From assembly GCA_016791105.1 (NCBI GenBank), contig JAEUNM010000136.1, positions 31,983-95,982 of the forward strand: a stretch of 64,000 bases of DNA. Direction: 5' to 3'. Every line of letters starts with the position of its first letter. Position 1 is the first letter of the stretch. The translations under genes were made by a program, and so were the position numbers. The notes beneath the pieces are model-generated. The model ran no database searches and was not told the DNA's origin. It saw only the letters and a list, made by a program, of their open reading frames with translations. This DNA comes from Rhodocyclaceae bacterium. GTDB lineage: Bacteria; Pseudomonadota; Gammaproteobacteria; Burkholderiales; Rhodocyclaceae. Below, one piece after another: positions 16,991 to 25,271 of the stretch.

Positions 16991-18184
16991 ATGAAAATCG
17001 AATCCATCCGTCTGAAAAACTACAAGGCGTTCCGCGATGTACACCTGAAGGACATTCCTCTTTTTCTGGTGGTCGTAGGCGCCAACGGCTCGGGCAAAAC
17101 CACACTGTTCGACGTGTTCGGCTTTTTGCACGATTGCCTCAAGGGCAATGTCCGTCAGGCGCTGGACAAGCGCGGCCGCTTCGCCGAGGTGCTGAGCCGC
17201 GGCTGCAATCCGCAGCAGGACTCGATACTCATAGAACTGCAGTACCGCATGGAAATTACCGGCGTGGAGCGTCTGGTGACCTATTCGCTGGAAATCGGCG
17301 AGCAGAAAGGATCTCCGGTCGTGCTGAAGGAATTGCTCCGTTACAAACGTGGGCGTTACGGCAGCCCATTTCATTTTCTGAGTTTTGAAAAGGGTGAGGG
17401 TTACGCCGTCACCAATGAGGAAGAATTCAACAAGCCCGACGAGGAACTTGATCGGGAAACACAGAAAGTCGCGCCGGATACGCTGGCGATAAAAGGCCTG
17501 GGACAGTTCGAGCGCTTCAAGGCAGCCAGCGCTTTCCGCAGCTTGATCGAAAACTGGCATGTTTCGGATTTCCACATCAGCGCAGCGCGGGGTAGGAAAG
17601 AGGCGGCAGGTGAAACCGAACATCTGTCTCAGTCGGGCGACAACCTGCCGCTCGTCGCGCGCTATCTGCACGAGCAGCACAACGAAATTTTCGCGAACAT
17701 CCTGAGCACCATGGCCCGGCGGGTGCCCGGCGTGTCGTCCGTGGAGCCCAAACTGATGGACGACGGCTACCTCACGCTGCGCTTTCAGGATGGCTCGTTC
17801 AAAACCCCCTTCCTGGACCGCTACGTGTCCGACGGCACGATCAAAATGTTCGCCTATCTGGTGTTGTTGCACGCCCCCAATCCGCATCCGCTGCTGTGCG
17901 TGGAAGAGCCGGAAAACCAGCTTTATCCGCAACTGATGGCTGAACTGGCCGAGGAATTCCGCCGCTACGCCTACCGCGGCGGTCAGGTATTCGTGACCAC
18001 GCATTCGCCGGATTTTCTGAATGCGCTGCAACTGGATGAGGTGTGCTGGCTGGTCAAGACTCAGGGTTGCACCGTCATGCAGCGTGCCCGGGACAACGCC
18101 CAGATCGCGGCTTATATGGCAGCCGGCGATCAACTTGGCTATCTGTGGAAACAGGGGTTTTTCGACGGCGCCGACCCGCTATGA
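16991..18184 (+). CDS. AAA ATPase (AAA_15/AAA_21, OLD/RecF-like) of a two-gene defence-like pair
   Basis: The 397-residue protein begins MKIESIRLKNYKAFRDV and has Walker A GANGSGKTT (about residue 31), a long middle segment typical of SMC/RecF-like heads, Walker B LLCVEEPENQLYP and the H-loop THSPDFLNAL. Such ATPases pair with TOPRIM or DUF4276 effectors in OLD-, Gabija- and PARIS-like systems. The stop overlaps the next gene's start as ATGA, indicating coupled translation. GAGG eight bases upstream fits the start. A defensive role is inference from architecture and from the GmrSD-type neighbour. Confidence 0.8.
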   Translation: MKIESIRLKNYKAFRDVHLKDIPLFLVVVGANGSGKTTLFDVFGFLHDCLKGNVRQALDKRGRFAEVLSRGCNPQQDSILIELQYRMEITGVERLVTYSLEIGEQKGSPVVLKELLRYKRGRYGSPFHFLSFEKGEGYAVTNEEEFNKPDEELDRETQKVAPDTLAIKGLGQFERFKAASAFRSLIENWHVSDFHISAARGRKEAAGETEHLSQSGDNLPLVARYLHEQHNEIFANILSTMARRVPGVSSVEPKLMDDGYLTLRFQDGSFKTPFLDRYVSDGTIKMFAYLVLLHAPNPHPLLCVEEPENQLYPQLMAELAEEFRRYAYRGGQVFVTTHSPDFLNALQLDEVCWLVKTQGCTVMQRARDNAQIAAYMAAGDQLGYLWKQGFFDGADPL

Positions 18185-18834
18185 GGGAACAGGTGTTTCT
18201 GCTCGAAGAACCGTCGGCGAAAGCAATGCTGGAATCGCTGCTGCCGCGCCTGCTGGACGATGCGATCCGGTTTCGCTGCATCCATTTCGAGGGCAAACAA
18301 GACCTTGAAAAACAGCTGGTACGCAAAATTCGCGCGTATCAGAACCAGCAGGCGCGCTTCATCGTGTTGCGCGATCAGGATAACAATCCGGATTGTCGGG
18401 CCGTCAAAAACCAGTTGCTCGAGCTGTGCGAACAATCCGGGAAGGGGGAACGATGCCTGATCCGTATCGCCTGCCGCGAACTGGAATCCTTCTATCTAGC
18501 CGATTTGCGTGCGGTGGAGCAGGCGCTGACGCTCAATGGCTTGTCCAGCCGACAAGGACGGAAAAAATTCAGGACGCCCGACAGCCTGGGCAGTCCAAGT
18601 CGGGAACTTAAAATTCTGACGGAACATCGTTATGAAAAAAATTGGCAGCTCGCGCGCCATCGGCAAGCACCTGAATATCGAAAACACGCGCTCGCCCAGC
18701 TTCCGCAATCTGATTGCTGCGATTCGGCGCATGCAGTGCGAGCTACTCGCGACGCAAGTATGAACAGTTCAGCCGCAGCCTGCGCGACAACGGTGCGGGC
18801 AGCGACGACGCCCTTGAACAGATCATTTATCTGA
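18181..18834 (+). CDS. DUF4276 family protein, apparently frameshifted near the 3' end
   Basis: The ATG overlaps the stop of the AAA ATPase gene. The first 150 codons (REQVFLLEEPSAKAMLESLLPRL..., HFEGKQDLEKQL, FIVLRDQDNNPDC, CRELESFYLAD) fit DUF4276, a TOPRIM-like family found with AAA ATPases. At a run of seven A (18635-18641) the expected conserved C-terminus leaves the frame: skipping one A gives RYEKIGSSRAIGKHL and SFRNLIAAIRR, stop at 18761-18763, which is the family ending. The annotated frame instead continues into a Ser/Ala/Arg tail to 18834. It is either an indel (real or sequencing) or an expression frameshift. Confidence 0.65.
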   Translation: MREQVFLLEEPSAKAMLESLLPRLLDDAIRFRCIHFEGKQDLEKQLVRKIRAYQNQQARFIVLRDQDNNPDCRAVKNQLLELCEQSGKGERCLIRIACRELESFYLADLRAVEQALTLNGLSSRQGRKKFRTPDSLGSPSRELKILTEHRYEKNWQLARHRQAPEYRKHALAQLPQSDCCDSAHAVRATRDASMNSSAAACATTVRAATTPLNRSFI

Positions 18835-19046
18835 TGTTCCTGAATCCAGCGCACTCACTTGCGCGGCATCCGGCCATGAGGCCATTTTTTCAAACCCGGG
18901 CCAACAATTTGCGCCGCGCCGGTACAGGCCGCATTTACAGCGGCGTGCGGTGACGCGGCACCGGCCAAAATTTCTGCAGTAGCGGGTTCACCCTTAGCGC
19001 ATTTACTCCGTTGTCTGCGTACGTTCTGCACGTACTACGCACAACC

Positions 19047-19967
19047 ATGAAGATGCGCGTTTTTCTAGCCGCGGCAGCCTTTTGGGCCGGCCTCGCCGCA
19101 GCACAATCGATATACAAGGTGGTCACGCCGGACGGCAAGGTTTATTACACCGATCGGCCGCCCGCAGCCGGTGCCGCCGGCGTGGAGGCGCTGCCCATGC
19201 CGCGCGCCACGGTGGTGGTGCCGGGGCTACCGGCCGGTGCGGCGGCGGGCAGTGCCGGACCCAGAGTGGGTAATGCGCTGCCACAAGTGCCGACCGCCCC
19301 GCTGCCCACCCTGGACGCGCTGCGCGGCAGCCGCGAAATGGACGAATTGCGCGCCTGCACGCGGGCCAATCAGGCCACGCTGGAACTTATCCGGGCGGCC
19401 GAAGAACTGATGCGCACGGCGAGCAATGTCCGCAATGCCGGTGCGGGCGGCGCCACGCCTTATCATCAGGATCTGCTGGAGCGCCAGTGGAAGCATTACA
19501 AATCGCTGGGCGGCAGTGCGGCCACACCCGACGCAGTGCGTCCGCCCGAAGACCCCTGCTACCAAGCCAAACAAGCGCTGCAAACAAAATCCGCCCACGT
19601 CGACGCCCAATACCGCGCCTGTAGCGCGACGCGGGCGCGCGAAATGCGCGTGTTCGCCCTGTCCAGGGAAATTGCCAGCGGCCACCGCTACCTCGAAATG
19701 TTGGAACGGGTGCGCCAGGAAAAGCGCGACCATGCCGCCGCCGGCAGCCGCGACGACGCCGTGTACGCGCGCGCGTTCGCGGCCGACCCGCTGCGCGTGC
19801 GCACCGAACTCGCGGCAAAATTCGTCGAATATCGCAACGCGGGCGGAAGCGCCGCCCGCCCGGAAGAGGTACGGGAAATTCCCAATCCCTGCATCGAGGC
19901 GGACAACCGTCCCGCGCCGCCCTCTCCCGTCATGCAAAGGCGCAGCATCACCTTGCCCGGAAACTGA
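19047..19967 (+). CDS. Secreted DUF4124-domain protein
   Basis: The 306-residue product has a signal peptide (MRVFLAAAAFWAGLAAAQ) followed directly by SIYKVVTPDGKVYYTDRPP, the DUF4124 beta-rich motif common in proteobacterial envelope proteins. The remainder is Ala/Arg-rich and helical, with four or more scattered Cys residues in a repeated pattern (ACTRANQ, CYQAKQ, CSATRA, CIEADN). ATG 19047 and ATG 19053 are both possible; no clear Shine-Dalgarno was seen. Function unknown. Confidence 0.7.
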   Translation: MKMRVFLAAAAFWAGLAAAQSIYKVVTPDGKVYYTDRPPAAGAAGVEALPMPRATVVVPGLPAGAAAGSAGPRVGNALPQVPTAPLPTLDALRGSREMDELRACTRANQATLELIRAAEELMRTASNVRNAGAGGATPYHQDLLERQWKHYKSLGGSAATPDAVRPPEDPCYQAKQALQTKSAHVDAQYRACSATRAREMRVFALSREIASGHRYLEMLERVRQEKRDHAAAGSRDDAVYARAFAADPLRVRTELAAKFVEYRNAGGSAARPEEVREIPNPCIEADNRPAPPSPVMQRRSITLPGN

Positions 19968-20139
19968 TCTGCGGCCATCGCGGTGCGCGTGAAAATCCAC
20001 CGCGGCAGGCGCGCGGAACGTCCACGCCGATCCAGGTGCAAAACTGCATGCCGCCGGGCCGCCCGCGCGAAGGGCGTACCATGGCGCACGATTCACACCG
20101 CATCGCCCCGGCTCCTGGCCGCCGCATGCACCCAAGCCC

Positions 20140-20772
20140 ATGAAAATTGAATTCATTTCGGATGTGGTCTGCCCCTGGTGCGCGATCGGGCTCAATTCGC
20201 TGGAACGCGCGCTGGAGCGGATAGGCGACGCGCTCGAGGTCGATCTGCTGATCCGCCCATTTGAACTGAATCCGAAAATGCCGCCCGAGGGCGAAAGTGC
20301 GGACATTTATCTGGCGCGCAAATACGGCCTGAATGCGGAGCAAATGGCGCGCAACCACGCCTTGCTTTGCACACGCGGCGCGGCGGTCGGCTTTCAGTTC
20401 GGCGAGCGCAAGCAGGTCTGGAACAGTTTCGATGCCCACCGCCTGTTGCACTGGGCCGGCATGGAAGGCCACCAGCGGGACCTAAAGCATGCTTTGCTGC
20501 GTGCCTACCATGGTCGCGGCGAAAACATCAGTGCCCACGAGGTGCTGGTCGCACTGGCGCGCGAAGCCGGTCTGGATGGCGATAGCGCGCGCGATCTGCT
20601 GCAGTCGGACGCCTATGGCGGCGCGGTACGCACCAGCGAACACCGCTGGGAGCGGCTGGGCATCCAGTCCGTGCCGACCGCCCTGATCGACGGCCGGCAT
20701 CTGATACAGGGCGGGCACCAGCCCGAGGTGTTCGAGACCGCACTGCGCCAGATTGCGGCCGGCGAGGTTTAG
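20140..20772 (+). CDS. DsbA-family (FrnE-like) thiol oxidoreductase
   Basis: The 210-residue protein opens MKIEFISDVVCPWCAIGL, the CPWC active-site motif of FrnE-like DsbA-superfamily proteins, and contains SVPTALIDGRHLIQGGHQPEVF, the cis-Pro (VPT) region next to the active site. No signal peptide is present, so it is probably cytoplasmic, as for FrnE. It is convergent with the DUF2235 gene, whose stop lies 25 bases away. Confidence 0.85.
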   Translation: MKIEFISDVVCPWCAIGLNSLERALERIGDALEVDLLIRPFELNPKMPPEGESADIYLARKYGLNAEQMARNHALLCTRGAAVGFQFGERKQVWNSFDAHRLLHWAGMEGHQRDLKHALLRAYHGRGENISAHEVLVALAREAGLDGDSARDLLQSDAYGGAVRTSEHRWERLGIQSVPTALIDGRHLIQGGHQPEVFETALRQIAAGEV

Positions 20773-20797
20773 CCGGCCGCGCCTTGCAAACCCCGCC

Positions 20798-21949
20798 TCA
20801 GGCCGGCAGATTTTCCGGGCGATAGGGCGCAGCCGGCGTGCCGGGTTCCGCCACCACCGCCGCCAGCGCCTTGCGCGCGGTCACCGACGGATGGATTGCG
20901 CAGCCCGGCGGCAAAGTGCGCGGCCCGAGCTTCACCTTGGGCACGTTCCAGGGCACATGCGCCCAGGGCTGGTGGGCGACGCCCCCGGCGTCCGGTCTGG
21001 CCACATAACCCGGCGCGGCCGCGAAATTCACGCCGACTGCGCCCAACTGCGCAATCATCCAGGCCAGGGCACCGTCGGACAAGCCGCTTTGCCCGTCCTT
21101 GATCGGATAGCCGCCGCCCACGTCGGCATGCGCGCCGGGGAAGGCGACCTGCAACACATTGGGCGCGGCATCCCATAGCGTCGGCGTGAAATCCACCCGG
21201 CGCTCGTCCAGTGCCACGGCGTGTATGCCCTGGCCGACTTTTTTGCTCAGTCGGGTGTCGATGAAACGGAATGCATCGACGCGCCCGTCGTCGTTGAACT
21301 CGGGCAAACCCAGCGCACCCACGGTATCCCACACCGCCACCGCGGCGATGTGATCGATGGGAACCAAATCCTTCGCCGCCAGCGAGCCGCTGGACAGAAA
21401 TGCCGGCAGGTTGGACGCCACTTCCGCCAGCCGCGCCAACCAGCTCGGCTTCATGTCGGACTGTTTGCGGTAGCGATACCAGGCTTCGGCGCCGTGCCGG
21501 TAGGCTTTTTCCTTATCCACGGTGAGCGCCGGGGCCAGCAAACCTTGCGACGCGATCAGCCCGCCCAAGGCACGCGCGGTATAGGCACCGCGGCTGAAGC
21601 CGGTGATGTAAATGCGGTCGCCCGCCACATAATTGCGCGAAATGAAGGTATAGCCGCGCACCACGCGTGCGATCACGCCGGCCCCGAACGCACCGCCCAG
21701 CACCTTCTTGATCGGGTTGCGCGAATCGCCCACGCCGTGAATGTATTTGGCAACCTGCACGGTCGCACCGCCTTGTTCGAGGACTTTTTCCTGCTCGTCG
21801 CCCAGGCGCAGCGAATCCACCGTAAGCGCCCCGTCCAGGCATAGAAACAATTTATATACATTGGTCGGATCGGGCGTGTGGTCGTCGTCCTGATCTTCGT
21901 CCGGGCTGTTCCAGGTTCCGTCTGCGCAGAACACGATATTTTTCGCCAT
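20798..21949 (-). CDS. DUF2235 alpha/beta hydrolase (Tle1-like phospholipase fold)
   Basis: The 383-residue protein begins MAKNIVFCADGTWNSPDE and carries the GFSRGAYTARALGG nucleophile elbow (GxSxG) of DUF2235, the family of type VI secretion phospholipase effectors Tle1 and of many uncharacterised hydrolases. AGGAGG eight bases before ATG 21949 decides the start. No vgrG, immunity gene or other type VI gene lies nearby, so an effector role is not supported; a housekeeping lipase or hydrolase is as likely. Confidence 0.8.
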   Translation of the reverse strand: MAKNIVFCADGTWNSPDEDQDDDHTPDPTNVYKLFLCLDGALTVDSLRLGDEQEKVLEQGGATVQVAKYIHGVGDSRNPIKKVLGGAFGAGVIARVVRGYTFISRNYVAGDRIYITGFSRGAYTARALGGLIASQGLLAPALTVDKEKAYRHGAEAWYRYRKQSDMKPSWLARLAEVASNLPAFLSSGSLAAKDLVPIDHIAAVAVWDTVGALGLPEFNDDGRVDAFRFIDTRLSKKVGQGIHAVALDERRVDFTPTLWDAAPNVLQVAFPGAHADVGGGYPIKDGQSGLSDGALAWMIAQLGAVGVNFAAAPGYVARPDAGGVAHQPWAHVPWNVPKVKLGPRTLPPGCAIHPSVTARKALAAVVAEPGTPAAPYRPENLPA

Positions 21950-22039
21950 GATGTCCTCCTTTTCCGAAAATCTGATTGTAGTCAGGCGCGCCCGGCGCGC
22001 CATCGGCTATTCGGCGTCGGCGGAGCGGACGGCCCGCGC

Positions 22040-23248
22040 TTACGGCCGGTTCTGATCGGCCGTTGCGCCCTGGGCGACCCAGTCGGCGATGAGCCCGCGC
22101 TCCTCATCCGACATGGCGGTAAGATTGCCTAAAGGCATGTATTTGCTGGCCACGGTGGCGCCGATTTTTGTGGCGTGGGCAGCAATTTGTTCGGGCCGCT
22201 CCAGCACCACGCCTTTGGGCGCCCGCGCAAAACCCGGCTGGGTGGGGTGGGTGGCATGACAGGCCAGACAGCGCCGCGCCAGCACCGCCTGCACCTGGGC
22301 AAACGACACCGCAGCGGCCGTCGCGCGTGCCGGCGCCTGGGCCGGCGCAATCGCCACCGCCAGCGCCGCGAGCAGTGCGCAGGCCAGCAGCGGCAGGACG
22401 GGGCGTACTTGGCCGCGGTGGCGCAGCACGAAAAATTGCCGTATCAGCACACCCGCCAGCATGATCGCGACCAGCACGGCCCAGCCGTAAGGGTGGCCAT
22501 AAGTCATCGGATAGTGCCCGCTTATCATGACGAACAACACCGGCAACGTGAAGTAGGTGTTGTGCACCGAGCGCTGTTTGCCGATTTGCCCGGGACGCGG
22601 GCTGGGCGTGCGACCGGCACGGATATCCGCCACCATGCGCTTTTGCCCCGGAATGATGTGCACGAACACATTGGCAGCCATGATGGTGCCCAACATGGCG
22701 CCCAGATGCAGATAGGCCGCACGCGCCGCAAACAGGTGAAACAGTCCCCAGGCAGCGCCAGTCACAAGTACGAACAACAGGGCGGCCAGCAAATTTTCAC
22801 GGCCTTCGAGCAGACGGCACAGCGCATCGTAAATAAGCCAGCCGCCGGCCAGGAGCGCAGCACTGATTGCCACCGCCGCCGGCACGGCCAGGTCGAGCAC
22901 GGATTTGTCTATCAGCCAGGACGCCGCGCCGTGCCAGTAAATGAGCGTAAGCAAACCCATGCCCGACAGCCAGGTGGTATAGGCCTCCCATTTCGACCAG
23001 TGCAGGTCGTCAGACAGCGCTTCGCCCTGCGGGCCGGCCAGGAATTTCTGGCTGCAATAAAAGCCGCCGCCGTGCACGGCCCATAGTTCGCCGAACACGC
23101 CGCGGCGGCGGTCGTCCGGCTTTTGCGGCGGCTTGAGCGAATTGTCCAGCATGACGAAATAAAACGAAGCGCCTATCCAGGCGATGCCGGCGATCAGGTG
23201 CAGCCAGCGCAGCAGCAGATTGAGCCAATCGACTAAATAAGCACTCAT
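22040..23248 (-). CDS. puuD: Membrane-bound urate hydroxylase with C-terminal cytochrome c domain
   Basis: PuuD oxidises urate to 5-hydroxyisourate at the membrane and passes electrons through its c-type haem domain. The 402-residue protein opens with LHLIAGIAWIGASFYFVMLDNSL, has about eight membrane segments, then a cytochrome c domain with haem-binding CLACHATH and a distal Met in KYMPLGNLTAM. It is the last gene of a minus-strand purine cluster, 12 bases after the permease gene, next to uraH and xdh, which supports the assignment. Confidence 0.92.
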   Translation of the reverse strand: MSAYLVDWLNLLLRWLHLIAGIAWIGASFYFVMLDNSLKPPQKPDDRRRGVFGELWAVHGGGFYCSQKFLAGPQGEALSDDLHWSKWEAYTTWLSGMGLLTLIYWHGAASWLIDKSVLDLAVPAAVAISAALLAGGWLIYDALCRLLEGRENLLAALLFVLVTGAAWGLFHLFAARAAYLHLGAMLGTIMAANVFVHIIPGQKRMVADIRAGRTPSPRPGQIGKQRSVHNTYFTLPVLFVMISGHYPMTYGHPYGWAVLVAIMLAGVLIRQFFVLRHRGQVRPVLPLLACALLAALAVAIAPAQAPARATAAAVSFAQVQAVLARRCLACHATHPTQPGFARAPKGVVLERPEQIAAHATKIGATVASKYMPLGNLTAMSDEERGLIADWVAQGATADQNRP

Positions 23249-23260
23249 GGCGCGCCTCGA

Positions 23261-24193
23261 TCAGGCATCCGGCCGGTAAGCCTGGCCCAGCGACAGCGGA
23301 GAATTGAGGCGTATCGCATTGGCGTTGCGCGACATGGCCACCAGCACCACGATGGTGGCCAGATAGGGCAGGGCCGATAAAAATTGTGCCGGCACGTTTA
23401 TTTCGAGGCCGGAGCCCTGCAGGAATAATTGCGTAATCATGACGCCGCCGAACAGATAAGCGCCTATCAGGACGCGCAGCGGGCGCCAGGTGGCGAATAC
23501 CACCAGCGCCAGCGCAATCCAGCCGCGCCCGGCCACCATGCCTTCCACCCACAACGGGGTATGGAATACCGACAGGAACGCGCCCCCCGCACCGGCCGTG
23601 GCGCCGCCGAACAGGGTGGCGGCATAGCGTATGCGCAATACCGGATAGCCGATGGCGTGGGCGGCCGCCGGCGCTTCGCCTACCGCGCGCAACACCAGGC
23701 CGGCGCGGCTTTTATACAGAAACCACACGACGCCCGCGAACAGCACCCAGGATAAATAAACCAGCGCCTGTTGTTTGAATAGCGCCGGGCCCAGCACAGG
23801 AATGTCGGCCAATAGCGGCAGCGGCAGGGCCGGTACGGCTTTCAGCGTGACCGATTCGAACGGCTTGCCGATGAAAGCAGAAAGACCCACGCCGAATATC
23901 GACAAGGCGAGGCCGGACGCCACCTGGTTGGCGAGCAGGCTTAGCGCCAGCACGGCGAATACCAGCGCCATGGCGGCGCCGGCCGCCACACCGGCGGTCA
24001 CGCCCAGCCAGGGACTGCCGCTGTGGTAGGCGGTGGCAAAGGCGGCGATGGCGCCCACTGCCATCATGCCTTCTGCGCCCAGATTGAGCACGCCGGACTT
24101 TTCCGTAATCAGTTCGCCCAGCGCGGTAATTATGAGCGGCGTGCCCGCCACGAGGGTGGCGAACAACATGGACGCAAGCAAATCCGCGTTCAT
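23261..24193 (-). CDS. ABC transporter permease, nucleoside/purine (BmpA-type system)
   Basis: The 310-residue inner-membrane protein has TLVAGTPLIITALGELITEKSGVLNLGAEGMMAVGA near its start, the signature of the YufQ/NupQ class of permeases in BPL_permease-type nucleoside importers. About eight to nine hydrophobic segments follow. Start ATG 24193 is chosen over an Arg-rich extension that would overlap the upstream permease. It partners with the permease at 24204 and the ATPase at 25261; the flanking xdh and puuD genes suggest xanthine, hypoxanthine or urate as substrate. Confidence 0.85.
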   Translation of the reverse strand: MNADLLASMLFATLVAGTPLIITALGELITEKSGVLNLGAEGMMAVGAIAAFATAYHSGSPWLGVTAGVAAGAAMALVFAVLALSLLANQVASGLALSIFGVGLSAFIGKPFESVTLKAVPALPLPLLADIPVLGPALFKQQALVYLSWVLFAGVVWFLYKSRAGLVLRAVGEAPAAAHAIGYPVLRIRYAATLFGGATAGAGGAFLSVFHTPLWVEGMVAGRGWIALALVVFATWRPLRVLIGAYLFGGVMITQLFLQGSGLEINVPAQFLSALPYLATIVVLVAMSRNANAIRLNSPLSLGQAYRPDA

Positions 24194-24203
24194 GCCGCCA
24201 CCT

Positions 24204-25271
24204 TCACGACGCGGCAGCCGCGAAGCGCAGCCGATAGTTGATGAATATGTCCGCACCGAGCAGGAAAAACAGCAACATGCCCTGGAACACCAGAGAGATC
24301 GAGGACGGCAAATTCAGGTATTGCTGCGCCTGTTCGCCGCCCAGATAAAGCAGCGCCATGAGCAGGCTGGCACAGGCGATGCCCAACGGATTGAGGCGGC
24401 CGACGAAGGCCACGATGATGGCGGCGAAGCCATAGTTGTTCGATACGTGTTCGGTCAGTTGCCCCATGGGCCCGGCCACTTCGGCCATGCCGGCAATGCC
24501 GGCCATGGCGCCGCCGGCCAGGAGGCCGGTCCATATGGTGCGCTGGGCGGAAAAACCGGCATAACGCGCCGCCGCTTCGGCCTGCCCGGCCACCTGCATC
24601 TGAAAACCCATGAAACTTTTCTGCATGAATACATAGCCCGCCGCGAGCGCGCCCAAAGCAAACAAAAACGCTGCGTTGAGCCGCGTACCTTCCACCAGCA
24701 GCGGCAGCAGTGCGGCATCGGCAAACATTTTGGTCTGGGGAAAGTTATAGCCTTCGGGATCTTTCCAGGGCCCATGCACCAGCCAGGACACGCCCAGTTG
24801 CGCGATATATACGAGCATGAGCGACACCAGAATTTCATTGGCGTTGAAGCGCGTGCGCAGCCAGGCCGGAATGGCGGCCCAGGCCGCGCCGCCGGCCGCG
24901 CCGGCCAACAGCATGAGCGGCAATAGTGTCGCCGCGCCGGAACTATCGAAATGCAGCGCGACTCCGCTCGCCGCCGCCGCACCGGCGATGAACTGGCCTT
25001 CCGCGCCTATGTTCCACACATTGGCGCGGAAGCCCGCCGCCAGGCCCACGGCGATGAGCATGAGCGGGGTGGCCTTGAGCAATAGTTCGGTCAGTCCGTA
25101 AGTGTCCTTGACCGGATTGAAAAAAAACACGCGGAACCCTTCGAGCGGGCTTTTACCGAGCGCCGCAAACACCAGCGCGCCGCCCGCCAGCATGAGCAAT
25201 ACCGCGACCAGGGGCGACAGGTAAGGCATTACGCGCGACGCCTCCGGGCGCGCTTCCAGCCTAGGCAGCAT
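24204..25271 (-). CDS. ABC transporter permease, nucleoside/purine (YufP/NupP-like)
   Basis: The 355-residue permease has FRANVWNIGAEGQFIAGAAAA, the conserved NIGAEGQ motif of the class, FNANEILVSLMLVYIAQL, and a GFAAIIVAFVGRLNPLGI stretch. Around ten hydrophobic helices are visible. The ATG at 25271 overlaps the end of the ATPase gene by 11 bases, indicating translational coupling. Confidence 0.85.
   Translation of the reverse strand: MLPRLEARPEASRVMPYLSPLVAVLLMLAGGALVFAALGKSPLEGFRVFFFNPVKDTYGLTELLLKATPLMLIAVGLAAGFRANVWNIGAEGQFIAGAAAASGVALHFDSSGAATLLPLMLLAGAAGGAAWAAIPAWLRTRFNANEILVSLMLVYIAQLGVSWLVHGPWKDPEGYNFPQTKMFADAALLPLLVEGTRLNAAFLFALGALAAGYVFMQKSFMGFQMQVAGQAEAAARYAGFSAQRTIWTGLLAGGAMAGIAGMAEVAGPMGQLTEHVSNNYGFAAIIVAFVGRLNPLGIACASLLMALLYLGGEQAQQYLNLPSSISLVFQGMLLFFLLGADIFINYRLRFAAAAS

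Noticed and set aside
16808..18133. Long minus-strand open frame of 441 codons
   Set aside because: It lies antisense to the AAA ATPase, which has full Walker motifs; the antisense translation has no family resemblance.
18635..18641. Programmed -1 frameshift at the A7 run
   Set aside because: The conserved ending needs a +1 shift or loss of one A; a -1 shift gives the wrong frame.
19227..20306. Long minus-strand open frame of 359 codons
   Set aside because: It is antisense to the DUF4124 and DsbA-like genes and lacks a start signal or a recognisable domain.
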